Assembly (NCBI GenBank): GCA_002746235.1 | Contig: NVWJ01000001.1 | Coordinates: forward strand, 414,209 to 423,019 | Direction of reading: 5' to 3' | Source of the DNA: Planctomycetota bacterium | Lineage (GTDB): Bacteria > Planctomycetota > UBA1135 | DNA length: 8,811 nt | Shown: piece by piece, positions 1 through 6,135 of the stretch | Numbering within the stretch: position 1 is the first letter of the stretch | Layout: every line of letters begins with the position of its first letter | Translations under genes and position numbers: made by a program | Notes under the pieces: generated by a model | What the model was told of the DNA's origin: nothing | Database searches by the model: none | What the model saw: the letters and a program-made list of their open reading frames with translations, nothing else

Positions 1-1
1 G

Positions 2-1489
2 GTTCAGTTTACCCCTGGAGATTCCTTATCCACCGATGCGCGTAAGTTATCGCGCCGTATCCGCAAACGTTTACTACAAGATGGCTACGGCGATCTCCTG
101 CACAAGATGCATCGACATTTATGTGAGGCCGAAGCTTTTGACTCATGGAATTTGCAACGCTTTGGGCAACTGGTGGAGTTGGGTCGGGGCTGGGATGTGC
201 GCAGTGATTTGCGTCCAGCGCGCTTCTCTGACATGGTGAAGGAGCAACGCGTCGCTTCTAGGAACGCGGGCAAAGTGGAAGTCATGACCGTGCATCAGTC
301 CAAAGGTTTGGATTTCGACACTTGTGTGGTTTGGGTCAAGGCTGGAGCTCGCCGCCCCGCTGCCTTGTTCGCCAGCCGTCCAGATCCACGCAAGCACGCG
401 ACTGGAGTGGGTCGAAATCCAACCGCGGCAACCCTTTTGCTTGCCGAACATTTACAGCAACATAGTTTCCTCGATGCCTTCTACACCAAAGAAGCCGGCG
501 ATCTCAATGAGATGCTGTGCGTGTTGTATGTAAGCATGACCCGTGCAAAGTTTCATTTGGAACTTATCCTGCCAACACCAGCTGCCAATCCGAAGCTGCA
601 ACCCAACTGGATCCGCGCCGTCGATGTGGTGCGGCGGACCTTGCTTTCACATCCGTCCCCTGCCGAGTTACCTGATGCTGAAGATCATGATCCATGGAGG
701 GTGGCTTGGCAAACCCATGACTTTGTTCCCGCGCACATCACTCAAGTCATGCTGGCCCCACGGACTGGCGATGGAGCTGGGGCTAGCGGTGGAGTGTCCG
801 CTGGGGATCGCGCTGGGGCTGAAGATTCACCTCAAGCCACGGCTTCCACCACGCCCCTCTTCGGTGAAAGTAAAAGCACACGGTCTCTTCCGCGTTGGAC
901 TCCATCCTCTGCAGAAAAAGAAGGTGGCGTGATTGCGGCCTCTTCCCTCTTCGCCGATGCCTCCGGTTTTGCCCGACGTCGCGGCACTGCGATCCACCGC
1001 TTGTTTGAGGACATCGAGTGGCTGGAAGACTATGCGCTGGATGAGTCCGCACAGCAGTCCGCCCTCATGCAACTGCATCCGGCACCGTCCGCCGATGAAG
1101 CGGTGCAGTGGCTCAAGGATTTTGCACAATCCATCGCGCAACCGGGTGTGGTGCAAGCCATGTCGAAGCCGGCAAACGCCCCCGCCGATGTAGAGCTCGA
1201 AGTTTTACGTGAACGCCCCTTTGCAGTGAAGACCATCGATTCACACGGTGCCGTGGTCATCTTGCAGGGCATTTATGACCGTGTAGTTTTACATCGTAAA
1301 GCCGGCAAAGTTGTTGCCGCAGAGGTCATCGATTTCAAAACTGGCGCTGCACCGGCCGATGGCATCATCCCGGCAACCTATCAACTACAACTCGATGCCT
1401 ACCGCCGGGCTCTTTGCATCCAGCACAAACTAGAACCAGGCGATGTGGAATGCAGGCTCCTGTTCGTCGATTCTGGCGTACTCATATAG
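2..1489 (+). CDS. UvrD-family helicase C-terminal half fused to RecB-like PD-(D/E)XK nuclease (AddA-like), 5'-partial
   Basis: The frame is open from base 2, well before the first internal ATG at 107, so the start lies off the window; 495 residues are visible. Numbering from base 2, residues 96-106 (TVHQSKGLDFD) are helicase motif V and residues 175-183 (LYVSMTRAK) are motif VI of SF1A UvrD/RecB/AddA helicases. A low-complexity Gly/Ala/Ser/Thr linker (about 250-315) follows. The C-terminal third is a RecB-like nuclease: GTAIH at 328-332, QGIYDRV with Asp 426, the core VIDFKTG with Asp 444 and Lys 446, and YQLQLDAY with Gln 461 and Tyr 467. Such proteins process DNA double-strand ends for recombination, usually with an AddB- or RecC-like partner. 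The ATPase N-terminus and any partner would lie to the left and are not seen. The motifs make the helicase-nuclease call firm; AddA rather than another UvrD-nuclease fusion is inference. Confidence 0.9.
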   Translation, partial: VQFTPGDSLSTDARKLSRRIRKRLLQDGYGDLLHKMHRHLCEAEAFDSWNLQRFGQLVELGRGWDVRSDLRPARFSDMVKEQRVASRNAGKVEVMTVHQSKGLDFDTCVVWVKAGARRPAALFASRPDPRKHATGVGRNPTAATLLLAEHLQQHSFLDAFYTKEAGDLNEMLCVLYVSMTRAKFHLELILPTPAANPKLQPNWIRAVDVVRRTLLSHPSPAELPDAEDHDPWRVAWQTHDFVPAHITQVMLAPRTGDGAGASGGVSAGDRAGAEDSPQATASTTPLFGESKSTRSLPRWTPSSAEKEGGVIAASSLFADASGFARRRGTAIHRLFEDIEWLEDYALDESAQQSALMQLHPAPSADEAVQWLKDFAQSIAQPGVVQAMSKPANAPADVELEVLRERPFAVKTIDSHGAVVILQGIYDRVVLHRKAGKVVAAEVIDFKTGAAPADGIIPATYQLQLDAYRRALCIQHKLEPGDVECRLLFVDSGVLI

Positions 1490-1964
1490 CGGACACTACG
1501 AAAAGCATGATGCACAGAAAGATCATGCCCCAGTAAAGTTTGCGTTGAGCACCTAAGCGCATGGCCATGTAAATGTGTGCGTACTCGGAAGGTGATGCAT
1601 CTACCGCTCTCTTACGCAACCCATGCGACAAGGGCATGCGCTTCATCAGTTCCGCCAATCCTATTTCTCGAATCTTAACCCGAGCGGTGTCGTTAACAAG
1701 CCAAGAGATGTGTAGGCGGTCGAACTCGGCGTAAAATTGATCGACTTCGGAGACTACTTCGGAAACCACCGCGGGCCCCATTTCAGCCTCCGGACGAATC
1801 GGGCGCGGCACAAAATTACCTCCGCAGTTTGGGCATATGTTTTGCAAATCCCCTTCCACGCAATCCTTACAGAAAGTGCATTCGAAGGAGCAAATGAATA
1901 CTTCCGTCGAATCGGATGGCAAACTCTTCTGACAACGTTCACAGCTCGGCTTGATCTCCAACAT
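1482..1964 (-). CDS. DUF1272-type zinc-ribbon protein with C-terminal transmembrane extension
   Basis: This 160-residue protein starts at the ATG at 1964. Its N-terminal ~58 residues match my recollection of the DUF1272 family (COG3813) and carry eight cysteines in pairs: C8/C11, C25/C29, C32/C35 and C44/C47, with CSFECTFCKDC and CPNCGG followed by RPIRP. This predicts binding of two zinc ions in a small treble-clef or RING-like fold. The family has no established biochemical role that I know of. Family members as I know them are roughly 75-95 residues. Here a further ~100 residues follow: an acidic, Val/Glu-rich stretch (about 59-82), a charged helical region (about 90-142), and a hydrophobic segment at 143-160 that ends the protein, as in tail-anchored proteins. 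It lies 51 bp after the pseudouridine synthase stop on the same strand and overlaps the convergent helicase-nuclease gene by 8 bp. The zinc domain is well supported; the function is unknown. Confidence 0.85.
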   Translation of the reverse strand: MLEIKPSCERCQKSLPSDSTEVFICSFECTFCKDCVEGDLQNICPNCGGNFVPRPIRPEAEMGPAVVSEVVSEVDQFYAEFDRLHISWLVNDTARVKIREIGLAELMKRMPLSHGLRKRAVDASPSEYAHIYMAMRLGAQRKLYWGMIFLCIMLFVVSAI

Positions 1965-2015
1965 GATTCACTAATCTAGCAGATGGCGTGTCCACCAGAA
2001 AACTAAAGCCTGACC

Positions 2016-3080
2016 CTAATCCTCGCGCGTAGCCGCTTCCGCAATACTTGGCCACAGCGGAGCTTCTAACTCCATCGGCGCGCCGGTAAATGGATGTTCA
2101 AAGGCTAACTTCCACGAATGCAAAGCCTGGTGCTCCATATCCAACAGCGCGCGGTCTTCATCGGTCAAAGTCTTCTGGATATTACGCAGGAACAGAGCAT
2201 CGCCACCGAGGTAAAGCTTGTCGCCCACAATCGGATAACCAATTGCAGCAAGGTGCACACGAAGTTGGTGTTGACGTCCGGTCTGCGGATACAACTCCAC
2301 CAGCGTGCGCTTCTCTAAACGTTTGCGCACCTTCCAGTGAGTGAGTGACTTCCAGCCATCGCCGTCTTTCTGCACACCAATGCGCAAACGCACTTCCGAA
2401 TCGAAATCTTTGCCGAGCGGAAGGTCGATAACACCCTCATCTTCCGCCATGACTCCCTCAACTAAAGCGAGGTAAGCCTTTTTCACCGTGCGCGCTTCAA
2501 ACTGCCTCCCCATACGCGTGCGGCTTAATTGATCCTTTGCGGCAAGCACTAAGCCGGTAGTTTCACGATCCAAACGATGGCACAAAGTTGGCATGTCCTG
2601 CGTTTTTCCATACAGCGCAGTGTGACGCACATGAATCTGCTGGATCACTGAATCCAAAAGGTGTCCATGCGATGGATGAATATTCATGCCCGGCTGTTTG
2701 CTTACCGCAATCAACTGATCATCTTCATAAACCACCACTAAGTCGGTCGGATCGATGCCATCGACCGGCTCCTCATGATCTTCATGGCCCGGCGCATCTA
2801 AACGCACCACCACTTCTTGCCCGGTGCGCAACTTTAGGCCGGAACGAATACGCCCAACCTCGGCTTGCTGCGGATCTTTATGCGGCAACACTTCCACTGC
2901 GCCTTCCTCAATCATACGCTTGATGCCGGTGCGCGAACGCCAATCCAAGCGTCCCGATAAAAACGCGTCCAAGCGTTCGCCGCTTTCTGGATTCCCAATT
3001 TCAAAACGCCACTCTTGATACGGCAAGCTCAAATCGCGTTGACCGCGACGGCGCTTTCGTTCGGGGAGTGGACGTGCCAT
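2016..3080 (-). CDS. RluA-family rRNA/tRNA pseudouridine synthase with S4 domain
   Basis: The product isomerises uridine to pseudouridine in structured RNA, most likely 23S rRNA (RluD/RluC type), in the cytoplasm. I chose the ATG at 3080 (MARPLPERKR), giving 354 residues; a TTG two codons upstream is possible but less likely. Residues 1-20 are a basic tail. Residues ~36-95 are an S4 RNA-binding domain (ERLDAFLSGRL, then IKRMIEEGAVEV). The catalytic RluA domain follows: VVYEDDQLIAVSKQPGMNIHP (about 116-136), the signature HRLDRETTGL with catalytic Asp 171, KAYLALVEG (201-209), and QTGRQHQLRVHLAAIGYPI (266-284). The order and length are normal for the family. Its start codon is 4 nt from the T-tract of the rpsU terminator, and no ribosome-binding site sits at normal spacing, so how it is transcribed and initiated is unclear. 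The exact target uridine cannot be deduced from the sequence. Confidence 0.93.
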   Translation of the reverse strand: MARPLPERKRRRGQRDLSLPYQEWRFEIGNPESGERLDAFLSGRLDWRSRTGIKRMIEEGAVEVLPHKDPQQAEVGRIRSGLKLRTGQEVVVRLDAPGHEDHEEPVDGIDPTDLVVVYEDDQLIAVSKQPGMNIHPSHGHLLDSVIQQIHVRHTALYGKTQDMPTLCHRLDRETTGLVLAAKDQLSRTRMGRQFEARTVKKAYLALVEGVMAEDEGVIDLPLGKDFDSEVRLRIGVQKDGDGWKSLTHWKVRKRLEKRTLVELYPQTGRQHQLRVHLAAIGYPIVGDKLYLGGDALFLRNIQKTLTDEDRALLDMEHQALHSWKLAFEHPFTGAPMELEAPLWPSIAEAATRED

Positions 3081-3084
3081 GTGC

Positions 3085-3123
3085 AAAAAAGAAAAGCCTC
3101 AGCGCACGCGGCACTGAGGCTTT
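3085..3123 (-). terminator. Intrinsic terminator after rpsU
   Basis: A perfect 10-bp inverted repeat (3093-3102 with 3114-3123; AAAGCCTCAG read on the minus strand pairs with CTGAGGCTTT) encloses an 11-nt spacer whose ends can pair further. On the minus strand it is followed by TTTTCTTTTTT, giving the classic GC-stem plus U-tract form. It begins about 20 nt after the rpsU stop, so it should end the rpsU transcript. On the plus strand no comparable T-tract follows. It lies directly upstream of the pseudouridine synthase ATG at 3080. Confidence 0.9.
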
Positions 3124-3142
3124 AAGGTTACCGCTAGCTTAC

Positions 3143-3349
3143 TTAGAAGCGGGCGTTGCGACGGATACGCTCCGCGCGCTTGATGGTCTGCATGCGCTCT
3201 TTCTTCTCGAGGCGGCGTGCGGTGGTCGGCTTGGTGAAAAACGAACGCTCCTTCATGGCGGTAAATAGCCCAGACTGATTACACTGACGCTTAAAGCGAC
3301 GTAGTGCGGCTTCTAGGGATTCGTTCGGACGGACTTGGACCTTGATCAT
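3143..3349 (-). CDS. rpsU: Small ribosomal subunit protein bS21
   Basis: This 68-residue, strongly basic protein has the bS21 form throughout: MIKVQVRPNESLEAALRRFK at the N-terminus, then a Cys-Asn-Gln-Ser-Gly turn, a KERSFFTKPTTARRLEKKER region, and an Arg/Lys-rich helical tail ending RRNARF. bS21 is a late-binding protein of the 30S subunit near the platform and the anti-Shine-Dalgarno region of 16S rRNA, and it helps initiation. The ATG at 3349 fits the usual family N-terminus. Upstream purines (AAAGAAG, about 9-15 nt before the ATG) are at best a weak ribosome-binding site. The gene seems to be transcribed alone: it is divergent from recD2, and a strong terminator follows about 20 nt after its stop. 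The family assignment is secure from size, charge and motifs. Confidence 0.96.
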   Translation of the reverse strand: MIKVQVRPNESLEAALRRFKRQCNQSGLFTAMKERSFFTKPTTARRLEKKERMQTIKRAERIRRNARF

Positions 3350-3374
3350 CTACAAAAACTTCTTTGGTTTCTTA

Positions 3375-3397
3375 GCGGGAACCCGGTTTCGGGCCGC
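3375..3397 (-). promoter_or_regulatory. Hairpin-forming inverted repeat in the rpsU upstream region
   Basis: Read on the minus strand, GCGG-CCCG-AAAC-CGGG-TTC-CCGC can fold as an 8-bp GC-only stem with an AAAC loop and a 3-nt bulge. It ends 25 nt before the rpsU ATG. It could be part of a 5' leader structure controlling bS21 translation, or a protein-binding site serving both divergent genes. The repeat is directly visible; the role is inference. Confidence 0.45.
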
Positions 3398-3399
3398 AT

Positions 3400-3428
3400 A
3401 GTCTATCGGCCTCTCTAGATTCCGTCCA
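3400..3428 (-). promoter_or_regulatory. Candidate sigma70-like promoter for rpsU
   Basis: On the minus strand TGGACG (3428-3423) and TAGACT (3405-3400) are 17 bp apart, and each matches the -35 and -10 consensus at four of six positions. It is the best-spaced pair I could find in the 93-bp gap. A start site about 7 nt downstream would fall inside the hairpin at 3375-3397, which argues against both features acting together as drawn. This is a weak prediction. Confidence 0.3.
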
Positions 3429-3442
3429 CAGCTCCTCGACCC

Positions 3443-5632
3443 TTGTCTGCCAGATTTAAGAATTCCCCGGATGCCTCCGACTCCCACGAGTCGATCGAGG
3501 GTCAGGTGGTCGCCATTATCTTCCATAGTGAGGACAGTGGGTTTGCTGTAATCAGCCTTTTGATGCCGGACGATGTCGCGACCACCGTGGCCGGCAAACT
3601 CGGTCAGGTGCACGAGGGCGAGTTCCTCAAGCTCCATGGCAAGTGGTCTGAGCACCCCAAATTCGGCAAACAGTTTCAGGCTCAGTGGTCGGAACATACC
3701 AGTCCTACAACACTTACGGGCTTGGAGAAGTATCTCGGTAGTGGTGCTTTCCCTGGCGTAGGCGCAGACATGGCAAAACGCTTGGTCGCTCATTTTGGCG
3801 AGCATACCTTGAAGAATCTGGAAGGGAGCTCCGACAATCTCATGCTGGTTCCAGGGATTGGGCCGAAACGCGCCGAGGCTCTGGCTGCTGGATTCCGTGA
3901 GGGGCGTGATCGCCACCGCGTGTTATCCGAGTTGCGAGGCTTTGGATTATCATCGAACCATACGAGCGCCTTGTATGAGCGCTGGGGAGCCGCCGCGGTG
4001 GAGAAGGTAAAGCAGGATCCTTATGCCTTGGTCGGCGATTTACGCGGGGTTGGATTCCAGACCGCGGATCGGATTGCCATCACCGTGGGCATTCCACGGG
4101 ACAGTGCGGTGCGGGCGCGCGGTGTGCTGGTGCATTTACTGCGTGAGGCCAGCCGCGAGGGTCATGTGTGCCTGCCTGAGATGATGGTGCTGGAGAAGTT
4201 AGACCAACTGGAGTTGAGTCAGGCATCGATCATTGAGGGCATTCAGCGGGCGGTGGATAGTGGGCGCGTAGTTTTGGTGAAGCTCGACCCCACTGGTCTC
4301 AAGCCGGAGGACCAAGCGTTCTATCTTTCTGAGTTGGAAGAAGCCGAAGCCGGTTTGGTAGATGAGATCCATCGCCTGCAAGTGCCGAATGCGGAAACGT
4401 TGGCGAGTCAGGATCAAGTGTTGCGCGCGATTGAGCAATCGGAATTTCGTCCCGATGAAAGTCAGCGCCAAGCATTAGAGATGGCGTTGAGTTCTAGCTT
4501 TTCCGTCATCACCGGTGGTCCGGGTACTGGAAAAACCACCACCTTGCGTTTGCTTTTAGACATTCTAGATCGTGTCGGTTCGATGGCGGTCAAGTTGGCC
4601 TCCCCTACCGGGCGTGCTGCAAAACGTTTGAACGAAGCCACTGGCCGTGAAGCGAGCACGATTCACCGCCTGCTTGGTTTTGATCCTGCCAACGGTGGCT
4701 TCCGTCACGATGCAGACGAACCGCTTGCCGTCGATTACCTCATTATCGATGAGGTCTCCATGTTGGATTTACCTTTAGCACATGCACTCCTGCAAGCGGT
4801 TCCAGATAGCGCGCGCATTTTGCTGGTGGGCGATGCCGACCAACTTCCTTCCGTCGGACCGGGTGCAGTGTTGCGCGACTTAGTTGAAATTCCAACCATT
4901 GCAACCACACGGCTGCAACGTATTCACCGTCAAGGTGAGGACTCTGGAATCACCGAAGCTGCGCATGCGATTTTGCACGGTGAAATGCCGGTGTCCTCTA
5001 GTCGCAGTGATGGGCGTGGCGATTTCTTCGTGAGTTATCGCGAAGACCCGATGGAAGCTGCGGATTTAGTCGAGCACATCATCGCCGATCGTATGCCGGA
5101 TAAATATGACATCGATCCGCTGGAAGACTTGTTGGTGCTCTCTCCGATGTACCGCGGTGCGCTTGGTGTCGATGAATTGAATCAGCGGTTGAGCGCACGA
5201 CTCAATCCCGATGGCAGTGGTTTTGAATGGGCTAAGGGGTTGCGTGTTGGCGACCGCATCATGGTGGTGCGCAATGATTACGAGCGCGAAACCTTCAACG
5301 GCGATACCGGTGTAGTGACTTCGATTACCCGCAATGAATTGCTCGCTGAGATCGATGGCTGGGTGCAGTCGTATGGCCCAGGTGATATCGATGATTTGAT
5401 TCCAGCCTATTGCGTAACCGTGCATCGTTCGCAAGGTTCGGAATCGCAGGCGGTGCTGATTGTCCTCGGCAACTCCCACTACCCGATGCTGCGCCGCAAC
5501 TTACTTTACACCGCAGTCACCCGCGGTAAAGAGTTGGTGGTCTTAGTCACTAGTCAATCCGCACTGCGACGAGCAGTGCAGAATGATCAAGAGAGTTTGC
5601 GCTACGGCGGCTTGCGTGCGCGGTTGGGTTAG
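3443..5632 (+). CDS. recD2: RecD2-type SF1B ATP-dependent DNA helicase
   Basis: The 729-residue product is a RecD2/YrrC-type 5'-3' DNA helicase, the form that works without RecBC. Its roles are in DNA repair and replication-fork maintenance. Domains in order: an N-terminal OB-like domain (18-85, IEGQVVAIIFHSEDSGFAV); helix-hairpin-helix repeats (about 95-215, including VPGIGPKRAEALAAG and LRGVGFQTADRIA); Walker A GGPGTGKT (358-365); motif Ia SPTGRAAKR (387-395); Walker B IIDE (434-437); motif III GDADQLPSVGPG (463-474); RLQRIHRQ (490-497); an SH3-like insert near FNGDTGVVTSI (618-628); motif V VTVHRSQGSE (658-667); motif VI LLYTAVTRGK (687-696). All helicase motifs are intact and the length is normal. 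The start is most likely the TTG at 3443: an in-frame stop lies at 3416-3418 and no in-frame ATG precedes the OB domain. No Shine-Dalgarno is visible. It is divergent from rpsU and convergent with the operon to the right. Confidence 0.95.
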   Translation: MSARFKNSPDASDSHESIEGQVVAIIFHSEDSGFAVISLLMPDDVATTVAGKLGQVHEGEFLKLHGKWSEHPKFGKQFQAQWSEHTSPTTLTGLEKYLGSGAFPGVGADMAKRLVAHFGEHTLKNLEGSSDNLMLVPGIGPKRAEALAAGFREGRDRHRVLSELRGFGLSSNHTSALYERWGAAAVEKVKQDPYALVGDLRGVGFQTADRIAITVGIPRDSAVRARGVLVHLLREASREGHVCLPEMMVLEKLDQLELSQASIIEGIQRAVDSGRVVLVKLDPTGLKPEDQAFYLSELEEAEAGLVDEIHRLQVPNAETLASQDQVLRAIEQSEFRPDESQRQALEMALSSSFSVITGGPGTGKTTTLRLLLDILDRVGSMAVKLASPTGRAAKRLNEATGREASTIHRLLGFDPANGGFRHDADEPLAVDYLIIDEVSMLDLPLAHALLQAVPDSARILLVGDADQLPSVGPGAVLRDLVEIPTIATTRLQRIHRQGEDSGITEAAHAILHGEMPVSSSRSDGRGDFFVSYREDPMEAADLVEHIIADRMPDKYDIDPLEDLLVLSPMYRGALGVDELNQRLSARLNPDGSGFEWAKGLRVGDRIMVVRNDYERETFNGDTGVVTSITRNELLAEIDGWVQSYGPGDIDDLIPAYCVTVHRSQGSESQAVLIVLGNSHYPMLRRNLLYTAVTRGKELVVLVTSQSALRRAVQNDQESLRYGGLRARLG

Positions 5633-5645
5633 AGGTTTCGAACCC

Positions 5646-5662
5646 AAAAGGCGCCGCCGCGC
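5646..5662 (-). terminator. Possible weak terminator for the minus-strand operon
   Basis: In the 34-bp gap between the convergent recD2 and cupin-like gene stops, the minus strand can form a short GCGC-GGCG-GCGC hairpin (5651-5662) followed by C and TTTT. The stem is only 4 bp and the T-tract is short, so its efficiency is doubtful. No other terminator is visible here. Confidence 0.25.
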
Positions 5663-5666
5663 GGGG

Positions 5667-6131
5667 CTAGTCCTTCACAAACTCAAACGCGCCGTTCGGA
5701 AGTAGATAAAGGATAAGCATTTGTCCACCAGTTACGGTCGGGATATGCACCGATCCTTTGCCATAAACCACCCAGCCTTCTGGGTTGCCATCGAACTTTG
5801 GATCGCCTTCTAGGGCAAAACATAAATCGATCTCGCCTTCCGGATGACGATGCTTCGGGCCCGCACCGTTCATGAGAACCGCATCGGAACTGAAGTTTAA
5901 AGTCTCTTCCGACTGCTTAAATACGCGGGAGTAACGCAGAGGGTCTTTGCCGTTTTGGACTAAGCGGCCAGCATTCATCTCCTCGATCATGTGCTCGCGT
6001 AGGGCTTGAATTGGAGCGCTGCTTAATGGGAACTCGGCGGCGAGGGCATCGCGCGCAGCATCGGGCTGATTGAGATCGAGTTGTGCTGCAAAAGCGAGCA
6101 ATGGGTGAAGGGAAGCGGGATCGAGTTTCAT
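5667..6131 (-). CDS. DUF4863/PnbB-type cupin-like protein (4-hydroxylaminobenzoate lyase family)
   Basis: I start this 154-residue protein at the ATG at 6131 (MKLDPASLHP), just 4 bp after the sulfatase-like stop. The frame stays open upstream, but those 69 codons lie inside the sulfatase-like gene and look non-coding. An N-terminal helical part (about 1-60) precedes a cupin-like part: HRHPEGEIDLCFAL (94-107, with His 94, His 96 and Glu 98 or Glu 100 as likely metal ligands), PKFDGNPEGWVVYGKGS (111-127), HIPTVTGGQMLILYLLPNG (129-147). From memory this is the DUF4863 family, whose characterised member PnbB converts 4-hydroxylaminobenzoate to protocatechuate and ammonium. No nitroreductase (PnbA) or aromatic ring-cleavage gene is visible nearby, so that substrate is unproven here. 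It is the last gene of a probable three-gene operon. The family call is fairly confident; the reaction is not. Confidence 0.75.
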   Translation of the reverse strand: MKLDPASLHPLLAFAAQLDLNQPDAARDALAAEFPLSSAPIQALREHMIEEMNAGRLVQNGKDPLRYSRVFKQSEETLNFSSDAVLMNGAGPKHRHPEGEIDLCFALEGDPKFDGNPEGWVVYGKGSVHIPTVTGGQMLILYLLPNGAFEFVKD

Positions 6132-6135
6132 GTTT

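Noticed and set aside
543..932. A 129-codon plus-strand open frame inside the helicase-nuclease gene
   Set aside because: It overlaps conserved helicase and linker coding sequence in another frame, and its composition (rich in Pro, Ser, Cys and Trp) is typical of a shadow frame.
3350..3916. A 188-codon minus-strand open frame ending directly at the rpsU ATG
   Set aside because: It is antisense to the recD2 N-terminal region, has no recognisable domain, and recD2 is strongly supported in the opposite direction.
5632..5646. Minus-strand GGGTTCGAAACC resembling a tRNA T-arm
   Set aside because: No acceptor, anticodon or D-arm pairing surrounds it, and it overlaps the end of recD2; it is a chance TTCGAA palindrome.
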